Source of the DNA: Pontibacter litorisediminis | GTDB taxonomy: Bacteria; Bacteroidota; Bacteroidia; Cytophagales; Hymenobacteraceae | Length of the DNA: 64,000 bases | Assembly (NCBI RefSeq): GCF_029360645.1 | Contig: NZ_JARDUA010000004.1 | Coordinates: forward strand, 186,001 to 250,000 | Reading direction: 5' to 3' | Shown here: piece after piece, positions 35,828 through 43,685 of the stretch | How the letters are laid out: every line of letters begins with the position of its first letter | How positions within the stretch are numbered: position 1 is the first letter of the stretch | Made by a program: the position numbers and the translations under genes | Notes under the pieces: model-generated | Database searches by the model: none | What the model was told of the DNA's origin: nothing | What the model saw: only the letters and a program-made list of their open reading frames with translations

Positions 35828-36094
35828 ATGGATAAGAAGCAAGAAAGAATAATGGCCGACGAGAACCATGTGCAGCACATGTTCCTGCTTGTGGAGAATA
35901 CCGACATGAAGTGCGTGCTGAACATTGCCGGCCACCCTTACCGCCTGCGCGAGCTTATTTTTATGATGATTGAGAACGGGTGCAGCGTGGTGCAGACAAC
36001 CTCAGACGGTTTTAATACCTTCGAGTACGACCAGGAGACAGTGGAGGTGCACGATTACCTTACCTCGATCATCAAGGCAAAATTTATGAAGTAA
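35828..36094 (+). CDS. Small hypothetical cytoplasmic protein
   Basis: The 88 residues follow a good ribosome-binding site (AAGGAG six bases before ATG). The chain 'HMFLLVENTDMKCVLNIAGHPYRLRELIFMMIENGCSVVQTTSDGF' looks alpha+beta and folded. It may be a single-domain regulator, but no family is recognised. A bidirectional hairpin separates it from the convergent Hsp20-like gene. Confidence 0.75.
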   Translation: MDKKQERIMADENHVQHMFLLVENTDMKCVLNIAGHPYRLRELIFMMIENGCSVVQTTSDGFNTFEYDQETVEVHDYLTSIIKAKFMK

Positions 36095-36110
36095 GCAAAG
36101 GCCACCAAAG

Positions 36111-36143
36111 CAACAAAGGCTACCGTAATGGTAGCCTTTGTTG
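36111..36143. terminator. Bidirectional hairpin between convergent genes
   Basis: A 14-bp perfect stem (36111-36124 with 36130-36143) has a five-base loop. T-rich flanks are weak on both strands, so factor-independent termination is likely but not certain. Confidence 0.75.
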
Positions 36144-36145
36144 CA

Positions 36146-36532
36146 TTAAAGCTGCTTGATCTGGATTTCGCGCGGCTTATTCGTGCCCTCATGGTACGGA
36201 AGCCTTACCTGCAGTTGGCCATCTTCATGTACAGCCTCTATGCGCCCCAAATCTACCTGCGGAGGCAGCAGGAACGTTCTGTTGAACAAAGGAGCGGCCA
36301 TTTCCGGGTTCTCCTCGCTATGCAAAACAGAGAACAAGGTAAGCTGGTTGTTGTGCAGCACCACTTTGAATGACTCCGGGCTAACACCGGCAGCCCAAAC
36401 ATTGATCACAGCCCCCTTTTTATACTTCTTTATATCCACGTAAGTCTCACTCACACCACCGCCAACGGTGTTCAGCAAATTAATGGTATGCGCTATATTT
36501 CTTAAAAACTCTTTATCCTTTATCAATTTCAT
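36146..36532 (-). CDS. Hsp20/alpha-crystallin-like small heat-shock protein
   Basis: The 128 residues have an alpha-crystallin-type core: 'VINVWAAGVSPESFKVVLHNNQLTLFSV' (strands 2-4), then 'PLFNRTFLLPPQVDLGRIEAVHEDGQLQVRLPYHE' with the conserved 'F.LP..vd...I.A...dG.L.v.lP' signature. Such proteins bind unfolding proteins as oligomers. Its ATG follows AAGGAGAAAG, and a sigma-54-type promoter lies 36 bases upstream. The C-terminal IxI motif may be 'IQI' in 'REIQIKQL'. Confidence 0.82.
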   Translation of the reverse strand: MKLIKDKEFLRNIAHTINLLNTVGGGVSETYVDIKKYKKGAVINVWAAGVSPESFKVVLHNNQLTLFSVLHSEENPEMAAPLFNRTFLLPPQVDLGRIEAVHEDGQLQVRLPYHEGTNKPREIQIKQL

Positions 36533-36567
36533 CTCTTTCTCCTTCTTAGTTTCTACACAGAGCTTCT

Positions 36568-36583
36568 TGCAAAGGCAATGCCA
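36568..36583 (-). promoter_or_regulatory. Candidate sigma-54 (-24/-12) promoter of the Hsp20-like gene
   Basis: On the minus strand TGGCAT, five bases, TTGCA matches TGGCAC-N5-TTGCW with a single mismatch and exact spacing. The predicted start near 36557 leaves about 25 bases before the ATG, including the AAGGAG site. An inverted repeat ATCAG-N10-CTGAT near 36643-36662 lies at a distance suitable for an enhancer-binding activator. Confidence 0.55.
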
Positions 36584-37049
36584 AATGCCACCTCGTGTCT
36601 CTGCTAGTTTCCTGGGGTGGTTTTGGTGTCAAAATGGCTCTAATCAGTGGGTTAAGCCTGATGTTGGGTGTCAGAGTGTCATTTCCACAAGGCGGTCTCT
36701 TTCCAGGCGAAAAAGGCAAGGCCTAAGTTGCCCTGATGTAGCGGCACTGCTTGTGTGGCAAAGCGTTTTTCCTCTTTTGGGAATCATTGTCACAGTATAG
36801 GCACTGCTTTCTAATTTTGGGAAAAGCTGTGCTCGAATTGTATTAAAGCAAAAATAAAATTCATCTTGCTTATGCCATAGCCTTTGTCTCGGGGGCAAGT
36901 ATAAAGATATGGTTAGCAATGTGTTGTGTTATGAGGTGGCTGCCAGGTGTAACTATTGTTATATTGTATTGTTTAGGTTGAGTATAAGCTTTTGAGGGCT
37001 GGCATATTTCTTTCTTACTGTAGTATCTAAAGAAACGAAGTATAGTACC
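36584..37049. other. Intergenic region between divergent genes
   Basis: This holds upstream control sequences of the Hsp20-like gene (minus) and the T9SS protein (plus). An overlapping 110-codon frame in this stretch has no protein-like character and is not called. AAGTATA copies lie near 36897 and 37038. Confidence 0.5.
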
Positions 37050-38768
37050 ATGAAGAAGTTTTACACCCTTATCCTTGCCTTATTACTTGTTGTCTCTTCT
37101 GCAGGCGCACAGACCATCATTTACCATGAGAATTTTAGCGGCACAGTAACAGGCGTAACGGGCAGCAGCTGGACTTTATCTACTGCCAACAATAGTAACC
37201 ATGAGCAGGCTTCGGGTGGGGCAAACTTCAGTACCTCTACTACCTCTGCAAGCGGCTTCACGAACAAAACACTAGCGCTTCGGAACAACATCAGCACCAT
37301 TGGCTTCAGGAACATTAAGGTAAGCTGGTCGGATTACCGCTCCTTTGTAAACAATGGCCACAGCGGAAACAACAACAGTGCACCGGTAAAATTCTTTTAC
37401 CGCGTTGGCGCCGGGGCTTATGTAGAGGTTACCGGCTTCACGCAAAACCCGAGCTACAACCAGTGGAACAAGATCAACGGCGGAGTGGAGATCAGCCTTC
37501 CTGCCGCGTGTAATGATGTGAATGACCTTAACTTCTACTGGACATACAACAACAACAACGACAAGGGGGACTTTTACGCCATCGATGACATCACCATCAC
37601 AGGTACGCCCGACGACGATCCTTCCACACAGGAAACCGACCTGTCTGTGCTGAACTGGGGCGCTGTCGCTCTGAACGAGGATCCCTTTGCAGCCGGAAAA
37701 TCTTATGTGGTAGATGAAAACGCCGTGACGTTTACGAAATCAGTGGGCGCGGGAGTGACCTTGTCTAAGAACGTTGTTTCCAACACCGACTTCCAGAGCC
37801 CTACCAAGTCTCTTGCGCTGATTCAGACAGGAGCCTCCAGAACTTCAGGCTCTTCCATAAAGATGGCCTTTGCCGCTCCTGTCGCTGATCTAACGTTCAC
37901 AATCTTCGACCTTGACCAAGCCAGCGGGCAGTTTCAGGATCAGGTAGTAATTAAGGGCAAAGGATTGTATGGGCAGGAAGTGCTGCTGACGAAGAAGAAA
38001 GTGAAAACTACCTTTAACAACAGTTTTGCCGAGGCATCTAGCGCTGTAACAGGGGTGTCTGGAAGCGATGTGCCTGCCACCTCAGCGGGTGGAAACCTGA
38101 CTGTTTCTTTTAGCGAGCCGGTAGGTGAGGTAACTATCCAGTATTATAACCTGGATAGCAGCAGAGGCAACCAGGGCATAGGCCTACATAACCTATCCTG
38201 GAGAAGGGACCGGTACGTTGCCCCGTTACCTGTAGAGCTGCTGTTCTTTAAAGGCATTGCGCAGGGCGCGAACGCGAGCCTGAGCTGGGCCACAGCGCAG
38301 GAGAAGAACAACGAAAAGTTTGTGGTGGAGCGCAGCCTGGACGGTAAAAGCTTCAGCCAGATTGGCGAAGTGCAGGGCCATGGCAACAGCAGCATCCGTC
38401 TCAACTATTCCTTCACGGACACTAATCCGGCAGAAGGGGTGAACTACTACCGCCTGCGCCAGGTGGACTTCGACGGCACAACCGAGACATCGAAAGTGGT
38501 GGCCCTGCAGTTTAAAAGCATGAAGCAGGCCCTGGGCGGCAACATCGCCAAAGTATACCCCACCTTAGCGGCCTCTGAGGTGAACGTGAGCCTTGCCCTG
38601 GCCAATGCACAGGTTAGGGTGCTGGATGCCAAAGGTCGCCAGGTGGCGGAGTACAGCAACGCCAGTCAAAACCTGGTAGTGCCCGTAAGCCATCTGCAGC
38701 CTGGGGTATACTTTGTTAAAGTAACGAACGGTTCGGAGCAGCAGACGCAACGCTTCATAAAGCAGTAG
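37050..38768 (+). CDS. Secreted protein with T9SS sorting domain
   Basis: A signal peptide 'FYTLILALLLVVSSAGAQ' is followed by two beta-sandwich-like domains (about 21-190 'YHENFSGTVTGVTGSSW...DDITITGT' and about 200-390), a 'PLPVELLFF' fibronectin-like module and a C-terminal T9SS type A domain ending 'PGVYFVKVTNGSEQQTQRFIKQ'. The 'PLPVEL...YRLRQVDFDGTTETSKVV' module closely matches the one in the IPT-repeat protein at 1-3339. It is predicted to be exported through T9SS. No enzymatic site is seen. Confidence 0.9.
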   Translation: MKKFYTLILALLLVVSSAGAQTIIYHENFSGTVTGVTGSSWTLSTANNSNHEQASGGANFSTSTTSASGFTNKTLALRNNISTIGFRNIKVSWSDYRSFVNNGHSGNNNSAPVKFFYRVGAGAYVEVTGFTQNPSYNQWNKINGGVEISLPAACNDVNDLNFYWTYNNNNDKGDFYAIDDITITGTPDDDPSTQETDLSVLNWGAVALNEDPFAAGKSYVVDENAVTFTKSVGAGVTLSKNVVSNTDFQSPTKSLALIQTGASRTSGSSIKMAFAAPVADLTFTIFDLDQASGQFQDQVVIKGKGLYGQEVLLTKKKVKTTFNNSFAEASSAVTGVSGSDVPATSAGGNLTVSFSEPVGEVTIQYYNLDSSRGNQGIGLHNLSWRRDRYVAPLPVELLFFKGIAQGANASLSWATAQEKNNEKFVVERSLDGKSFSQIGEVQGHGNSSIRLNYSFTDTNPAEGVNYYRLRQVDFDGTTETSKVVALQFKSMKQALGGNIAKVYPTLAASEVNVSLALANAQVRVLDAKGRQVAEYSNASQNLVVPVSHLQPGVYFVKVTNGSEQQTQRFIKQ

Positions 38769-38794
38769 CAGAGCTTCTGTTTATAGAGCTTAAA

Positions 38795-38838
38795 GCAACT
38801 CCCCGGTGCTATCAAGTGCCGGGGAGTTGCTTTTTTTT
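38795..38838 (+). terminator. Terminator of T9SS protein gene
   Basis: A 12-bp stem (38795-38806 with 38819-38830) is followed by eight T. Confidence 0.92.
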
Positions 38839-38988
38839 ACCTGGGCCAGCTCACCCACCCACAGCAAAGTATGTTTTACGGCTCCCTGCCACGGGAGAAG
38901 CGCTTCTTTGGTCCTGTTTCTGGCGCCGGAATAACTAAGCGGCCGGTATCGCGTAGTTTTAGTATAAATCGATGATAAACTAGAAACT

Positions 38989-39624
38989 ATGAAAAAGAAC
39001 ATGACATTGATGCTGGCAGGACTGGGTATCCTGGCGGCCTGCAACAACCCTGAAGGAAATGTAGAAAACGATACCATGGCTGATGCCACTGCCGATACCG
39101 CTGTAGCCTATGAAGATGAACGCGGACGCGTTGAGGCCGATGGCGCCGAGATCATTACCGTAGACGAGAATTTCTGGGCGAATATAAACTGGGACGCGCC
39201 GGAGTTGGGAGACCCGGAGATGAAAGCCGCCGGTATAGAGGCCCGTGCTACCAACGAGTACAACATTTATACCTTGGAGGACCGTGTGCTGTTTGATACT
39301 GATAAGGCCCAGATCCGTGCCGAGGGTGAAGAGAAGCTTCAGAAAATAGCAGACAAACTGAAGAGCCTGCCTGCTAACTCGGTAATCCGTGTGTTTGGCC
39401 ATGCCGATGCACGTGCCGGGGAGGGGTATAACATGGAGCTCTCTAAAGAACGGGCCAATGCCGTGAAAGACTGGCTGCAAAACAAGGGCAACGTAGAAAG
39501 CCGCCGCCTCTCGATAGAGGCCATGGGCGAGCAGGCTCCACGCGCCACTAACGAGACAGCCAGAGGAAGGCAGCTTAACCGCCGCGTAGCCATTGTGGCT
39601 GTAACCACACAGCCCCAGCAATAA
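38989..39624 (+). CDS. OmpA-family peptidoglycan-associated lipoprotein
   Basis: A lipobox 'LGILAACNN' begins the mature protein (Cys about residue 18). The C-terminal OmpA domain (about 100-205) carries 'VLFDTDKAQIRAEGEEKLQKIADKL', 'VIRVFGHADARAGEGYNMELSKERANAVKDWL' and 'GRQLNRRVAIV', which bind peptidoglycan. It tethers the outer membrane to the wall. Length (211) fits a Pal-like protein with a longer linker. It is a single gene with a terminator. Confidence 0.93.
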   Translation: MKKNMTLMLAGLGILAACNNPEGNVENDTMADATADTAVAYEDERGRVEADGAEIITVDENFWANINWDAPELGDPEMKAAGIEARATNEYNIYTLEDRVLFDTDKAQIRAEGEEKLQKIADKLKSLPANSVIRVFGHADARAGEGYNMELSKERANAVKDWLQNKGNVESRRLSIEAMGEQAPRATNETARGRQLNRRVAIVAVTTQPQQ

Positions 39625-39642
39625 CAAGCTCACATGTAAACT

Positions 39643-39676
39643 AGCCGCTGATGCATATCAGCGGCTTTACTTTTTC
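39643..39676 (+). terminator. Terminator of OmpA lipoprotein gene
   Basis: A 10-bp stem (39643-39652 with 39657-39666) with a four-base loop is followed by a T-rich tail. Confidence 0.85.
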
Positions 39677-39781
39677 CGTACTAGGCTTGCGCCGGGGTAA
39701 GAGCTGCTCTCTTTCAGGGTTACCCGTTTCTGGTATGCGCCGCCTGTTTTGATATCTGCTATACTTTATGTGCAGCCACCT

Positions 39782-40201
39782 ATGTTTAATGTATACTTCA
39801 GGAACAACCATGTGAGCATCTACTTTGATAAAGAGCGACGGATAGGAAAAGCCGTTTGGAGCGGCCATTTAAGGGGGATGGAGTTCAGGGAGGCCTCGTT
39901 GCTGTGCCTGGATCTGGTAGACAGGTATGAACTGTTGGCCTGGCTGAGCGATAACCGAAAGATGAACTCCGTAAAGCCTGCCGACCTGCAGTGGAGCCTG
40001 GAGGTACTGGTGCCACAGCTCGTGGAAAGCCATTTGCTGCGCATGGCTATCCTGCCATCAGAGTTTGAGGAGAGCCGGAATGCGATGGGGCTGATGCTGG
40101 AGAGAAAGGACAAATTGGACCAGCGCCCGCTCATGCGCAACTTCGACAGTGAGGAGGAGGCCATGGTTTGGCTACAGGGCGAGCAGGTAACATCCGTTTA
40201 G
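39782..40201 (+). CDS. STAS/SpoIIAA-like protein, paralogue 1
   Basis: The 139 residues have the pattern 'RIGKAVWSGHLRGMEFREASLLCLDLVDRYELLAWLSDNRKM' followed by 'WSLEVLVPQLVESHLLRMAILPS' and a final helix 'EEEAMVWLQ'. This resembles the SpoIIAA/STAS-like fold common in Hymenobacteraceae, and no catalytic site is evident. A clear paralogue lies 450 bases downstream, and a diverged one lies on the minus strand near 57 kb. The start is the ATG at 39782, within an AAGTATA-rich leader. Confidence 0.82.
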   Translation: MFNVYFRNNHVSIYFDKERRIGKAVWSGHLRGMEFREASLLCLDLVDRYELLAWLSDNRKMNSVKPADLQWSLEVLVPQLVESHLLRMAILPSEFEESRNAMGLMLERKDKLDQRPLMRNFDSEEEAMVWLQGEQVTSV

Positions 40202-40651
40202 GTTCAGGTTTTTAGCAGTACTGTTGCAGTGGGTGCCGCTACTTCGCTACCTTTGTGGCAAGAAGTGTTTTCGCATACTTTCAAAACCATACTGTGCCAG
40301 GCTCGGTAGCCATCTGGAAAAGCGTTAGAAGTAACAGCAGTTTTTAAGAAGGCTTTAGAAGTGTGCCAGCGGGAAAACCAGTACCGGTATGCTCTGCCAT
40401 CTTCCAGGAGATCTTTGGAGGTAGCTGTGGAGCGGTTGCCTGATCGGGTTTCTATGATGGGCAGTGTGGTGATGATAGGGGCTATAAGGAAAATCTTGCG
40501 CCGGGAAGGCCTTAGTTGAAAGGCTCCTCTCAGGAGCAGGCTTCCGGCACTTGCTCGCAACTAGCAGGAGGCAGTGCCGCAACCGGTACGGTTTCTTGGG
40601 GTAAGGTTGCCGTTAGTGTTTTTGGAGCCCTGAGTTTTTAGGTTGTTTTTA
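40202..40651. other. 450-base gap with a possible coding remnant
   Basis: No intact gene is called. A frame on the plus strand at 40310-40519 is open for about 70 codons and reads protein-like ('KKALEVCQRENQYRYALPS', 'SMMGSVVMIGAIRKILRREGLS') but lacks a start codon near its 5' end. It may be a decayed gene. A minus-strand frame here looks like a shadow. Confidence 0.3.
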
Positions 40652-41056
40652 ATGCAGTCGTATTTTGAGAATAGTTTCCTGACCCTCTCCTATGATGTGG
40701 AGGCGCGGTTAGGCAAGGCCCAGTGGCGAGGCCGGTTACGCGGGGCGGAACTGCGGGAGGCGTATCTGCTTTGCCTGGAGATGATAAACAGGTTCTCGCT
40801 GGCCCGTTGGCTGGCCGACGACCGCCTGATGGGGCCGATTGAGCAAGCCGACCTGGAGTGGAGCCTGGAGGTTTACGTGCCTCGTATAACTGCCAGCCCT
40901 TTGCTGCGTATGGCCCGGCTTCCCTCCCATTCAGAGGAAAACCTGAAAGCAATAGATTCAATGATAGATAAGGGGCATGGTTACGACTTGCAGCTGGTCT
41001 TGCGCGACTTTGCAAGCGAAGCGGAGGCAATGGATTGGCTAATGAAGCCACTCTAG
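40652..41056 (+). CDS. STAS/SpoIIAA-like protein, paralogue 2
   Basis: The 134 residues align along their length with the product of 39782-40201 ('RLGKAQWRGRLRGAELREAYLLCLEMINRFSLARWLADDRLM', 'WSLEVYVPRITASPLLRMARLPS', 'EAEAMDWL'). The two are therefore tandem duplicates that have diverged. ATG 40652 is chosen; an in-frame TTG three codons upstream is possible. A strong terminator follows. Confidence 0.83.
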   Translation: MQSYFENSFLTLSYDVEARLGKAQWRGRLRGAELREAYLLCLEMINRFSLARWLADDRLMGPIEQADLEWSLEVYVPRITASPLLRMARLPSHSEENLKAIDSMIDKGHGYDLQLVLRDFASEAEAMDWLMKPL

Positions 41057-41104
41057 CCGCTGGCAAAAGAGCTGCCCAGCCTCCTGAGCACATTGTATAG
41101 CATT

Positions 41105-41144
41105 CGAAAGCCGTTGGTGTCTTATCAACGGCTTTCGCGTTTTT
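41105..41144 (+). terminator. Terminator of STAS-like paralogue 2
   Basis: A 12-bp stem (41105-41116 with 41126-41137) is followed by a T5 tail. Confidence 0.9.
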
Positions 41145-41225
41145 AGCCAGTAACAGAGGCCGTGCTGCTGTAAATCACCCGGCACGTATGGGCAACGTAT
41201 ACGTTAGAGGTTTTATACTTATCCG

Positions 41226-41942
41226 ATGATGAAAACGAGCCTTAAACGATGGTTAATCATCGCTCTAACAGCCTCGGTGTTCGGCTGCGCCGATGACGAC
41301 CCTACTGTTCTTCCCTCCGACGGCTACTCTTATACTTTTGAGCAAGGCAATGAGGGCTGGCAGGGAGGTTTCGCTGATTATCCAAGCGATTGGGAGCGGG
41401 AGCGGTTTGAGTTCGCTTTTGCGCATGATGATCTTCCTCCCGAGGTCGGTGAAGAAGGCGGGGCCATGCGGATTTCGGGCCGCAACATTAGCGATGATCT
41501 GTTTCTCTTCATGAAGAAACAGATCACAGGCCTTGAGCCCAACCGCACCTACAGCGCCACTTTTAGGATAGAGCTTGCCTCGCAGTATCCAGAGAACTCG
41601 GTGGGAATTGGCGGCAGCCCGGGTGCAAGCGTGTACCTGAAGGCTGGTGGCTCTACCGTAGAGCCAGTGCCGGTTGAAACCGATGAGGCAGGCAACAACA
41701 TCCGCATGAACATAGACAAGGGCAACCAGAGCCAGGGCGGAGAGGACATGGTGGTACTGGGCACTGTAGGCATACCTGGCGATGAATTTACCTACCAACT
41801 CATCCGGCGCGATAACCAGCAGAATCCGGTGGAGGTAACAGCAGATAGCAACGGCAGCCTTTGGGTAATAGTGGGTACTGACTCCGGCTTTGAGGGCACC
41901 ACCACGCTTTACTACCATACCATTGAGGTGGAGCTAGAGTAG
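41226..41942 (+). CDS. Hypothetical lipoprotein
   Basis: The 238 residues have a lipobox 'ALTASVFGCADD' (Cys about residue 20) and an all-beta mature part with 'YSYTFEQGNEGWQGGFADYP' and 'LEPNRTYSATFRIELASQ', reminiscent of carbohydrate-binding jelly-roll modules. I do not recognise a specific family. A TATACTT motif lies just before the start. Confidence 0.85.
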   Translation: MMKTSLKRWLIIALTASVFGCADDDPTVLPSDGYSYTFEQGNEGWQGGFADYPSDWERERFEFAFAHDDLPPEVGEEGGAMRISGRNISDDLFLFMKKQITGLEPNRTYSATFRIELASQYPENSVGIGGSPGASVYLKAGGSTVEPVPVETDEAGNNIRMNIDKGNQSQGGEDMVVLGTVGIPGDEFTYQLIRRDNQQNPVEVTADSNGSLWVIVGTDSGFEGTTTLYYHTIEVELE

Positions 41943-42119
41943 CAGCCACAAGAACTGTTACAGTAGCTTCCGCTATCCTCCAGAACCTGTGCCTGGGCGC
42001 TCCTGCAGAAATGCTTCTTGCCATCTCTTTGCATGTGTTGTAAAAGCAGGCAGCAATGTAACCTGGCAGAGGAGCAGGACGTTAACTCTGCGGCTTTTTA
42101 CCTCAACTACAGAACTCTC

Positions 42120-42527
42120 ATGACACAGCAGGAACAAAACAAGCGCATTGTGCAGGCATATGTAACAGCATTCAACCAGGGCGACCTGGAGGGGCTTCGG
42201 TCTTTATTCGCCCCGGAGGCTGAGATACAGGGCGTGATGGGCAAAGGCTTAATGGATAAGGTAATGCCTGTCTGGGAGCAGCTGGTGTCGGGACTTGGCA
42301 TGCAGCTGACAGTGGAGGACATGGCTGCGGAGGGGGACGTGGTGGCCGTGCGTTATGTTGAGCGGGGTACGTTTAAGGGTCCGTTTATGGGGCATGAACC
42401 GACAGGCAAATCCTATGAGCTGGTTGCGATGGAGTGGTTCGTTATCCGCGACGGGAAAATACAGAAGCGGTGGGGCGCCAGAGACCATGCCGCACAGGCT
42501 CGCCAAATCGGCTTGCCCTTGAGCTAA
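42120..42527 (+). CDS. SnoaL-like/ester cyclase family protein
   Basis: The 135 residues form an NTF2-like cone: N-terminal helix 'NKRIVQAYVTAFNQGDLEGLRSLFAPEAEIQGV', 'VVAVRYVERGTFKGPFMGHEPTGKSYELVAMEWFVIRDGKIQKRW'. This is the SnoaL/ester-cyclase pattern. Substrates vary widely in the family. ATG 42120 is chosen, since the longer frame upstream has no family-like sequence. Confidence 0.88.
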   Translation: MTQQEQNKRIVQAYVTAFNQGDLEGLRSLFAPEAEIQGVMGKGLMDKVMPVWEQLVSGLGMQLTVEDMAAEGDVVAVRYVERGTFKGPFMGHEPTGKSYELVAMEWFVIRDGKIQKRWGARDHAAQARQIGLPLS

Positions 42528-42844
42528 GGGCCGGAGGAGCGTTTCTTTGTTGTTGCCGCAGGTGTAAAGATGTAGAACTTCCCCGGCTCCAGCTGTATCA
42601 TCTTTGGCCCCTATACTTCTATGAACCAGCAGCAACGTTGGCTCAAAAGACTTGGCGGATTGGAAAGACCTCCCGGTATCCGAAGGCCCCGCGAGTGTCT
42701 GGTGAAAAGGCTGTTGCTTTGCTTCGTGGTTGCGGGCGTTGGACGCTCGCGGGTCGTAAAGATGCCGCGAGGCCTATGGGGGTGAAGTACGTTTTAAATA
42801 GCAACTCCCGCCGTTGTTGGGGAGTACCCCAGCAGCTACGGGTT
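42528..42844. other. Intergenic region with inverted repeat and REP element
   Basis: An inverted repeat CCCGCGAGTGTC / GACGCTCGCGGG (about 42689-42700 and 42741-42752, one mismatch) and a REP-like hairpin at 42807-42836 are present. No gene is visible. The region looks like the downstream flank of the RAYT gene. Confidence 0.5.
42807..42836 (+). repeat. REP-like hairpin downstream of RAYT
   Basis: The conserved head CCGCCGTTGTTGG is shared with the two upstream REP copies. It is followed by a diverged loop (GGAGTACC) and a CCCAGCAGC arm. The arms 42813-42822 and 42827-42836 pair with two G-T wobbles. Confidence 0.6.
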
Positions 42845-43363
42845 TTACTCCAGGTAATGTGTCAGGAGTCCGAAGTTATCCTTGTTCTCGAAGTAAAATC
42901 TTGCCGAGGAGAAGAGATATTCTTCGGGTAGAGTAACGAGCCGCCACTTTTCCTGAGCCGGGTTGTTGTGAATGTAGTCCAGCTTCTGCTCCGTAACAGC
43001 AACAGAGTAGCAATAGATTGATAAAGGGTTGCGCTCCCACAACTGGTACTGACGATCCTTAGCGTTTACTCTAAACCTTTCCAGCACCAAAGGGTGATGT
43101 GCAACAAGGTCATACTTTATTTGCTGTGCGGTATACTTCAAAAAATCCCGCTGCACATCTTCCCGCTTATGCGGCTCCTCCATTTTCCAGAGTAGGTGCA
43201 GGTGGTTTGGCATGATTACAAAAGCGTATACCTTTACCCGTTTCTGCTCTACCAGATAACGCAGGCTGTCGACAATTATCTGTTTATACTTATCGGGCTT
43301 TAGCAGGTGTTTCCATTCCAGAATAGTGGCTGTGAAGAAAGCGATATGCTGTTGCTCATGCAT
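42845..43363 (-). CDS. REP-associated tyrosine transposase (RAYT, Y1_Tnp)
   Basis: The 172 residues contain the HUH-type nuclease motif 'FVIMPNHLHLLW' (HxH) and the catalytic-Tyr region 'TEQKLDYIHNNPAQEKWRLV', characteristic of RAYTs, which act on REP hairpins as single-stranded DNA. ATG 43363 is chosen; a longer in-frame extension to 43651 runs through two REP hairpins and is unlikely to be translated. REP elements lie on both sides, so this is a domesticated REPtron-like unit rather than an IS. Confidence 0.88.
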   Translation of the reverse strand: MHEQQHIAFFTATILEWKHLLKPDKYKQIIVDSLRYLVEQKRVKVYAFVIMPNHLHLLWKMEEPHKREDVQRDFLKYTAQQIKYDLVAHHPLVLERFRVNAKDRQYQLWERNPLSIYCYSVAVTEQKLDYIHNNPAQEKWRLVTLPEEYLFSSARFYFENKDNFGLLTHYLE

Positions 43364-43491
43364 TTGCTGAGGTACTACTTTGCACACCCATATGTTGCGT
43401 AGTGGTTCTTCCGCTGTTTGCTTTGCCTGTTGTGCTATCTGCTTTAGGGGGTTTCGCTGTTGTGCGTATGCCCGCCGTTGTTTGCCATAAA

Positions 43492-43520
43492 CCGCCGTTG
43501 TTGGTGTTTTCACCAACAAC
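43492..43520 (+). repeat. REP hairpin, copy U1
   Basis: A head CCGCC followed by a 10-bp perfect stem (43497-43506 with 43511-43520) and TTTT loop. A half copy of the head and first arm occurs at about 43471-43482. Confidence 0.8.
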
Positions 43521-43613
43521 CACTTTGGGTTTGCGAAATGTAATTGCCCATACTTTTTCTGCTGCGAATAGATGAGTGAGAATGCAGGGCGTTGCTTCGT
43601 TGCTGCTGCCTTA

Positions 43614-43642
43614 GTTGTTGGTGAAAACACCAACAACGGCGG
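43614..43642 (-). repeat. REP hairpin, copy U2 (inverted)
   Basis: The reverse complement is identical over all 29 bases to copy U1. The two copies face each other across 93 bases, a BIME-like arrangement. Confidence 0.8.
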
Positions 43643-43649
43643 GATAAAC

Positions 43650-43682
43650 AAAGAGAGGCTATCACATATTATGATAGCCTCT
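43650..43682 (-). terminator. Terminator of the AT-rich orphan gene
   Basis: An 11-bp stem (43654-43664 with 43672-43682) is followed by a T-rich tail on the minus strand, just after the stop of the next gene. Confidence 0.75.
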
Positions 43683-43685
43683 GCA

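Noticed and set aside
36468-36800. 110-codon plus-strand frame over the Hsp20 promoter region
   Set aside because: No protein-like pattern, and it overlaps regulatory DNA and the 5' end of the Hsp20-like gene.
43364-43651. N-terminal extension of the RAYT frame
   Set aside because: It runs through two REP hairpins and lies outside the known domain; ATG 43363 gives a normal RAYT length.
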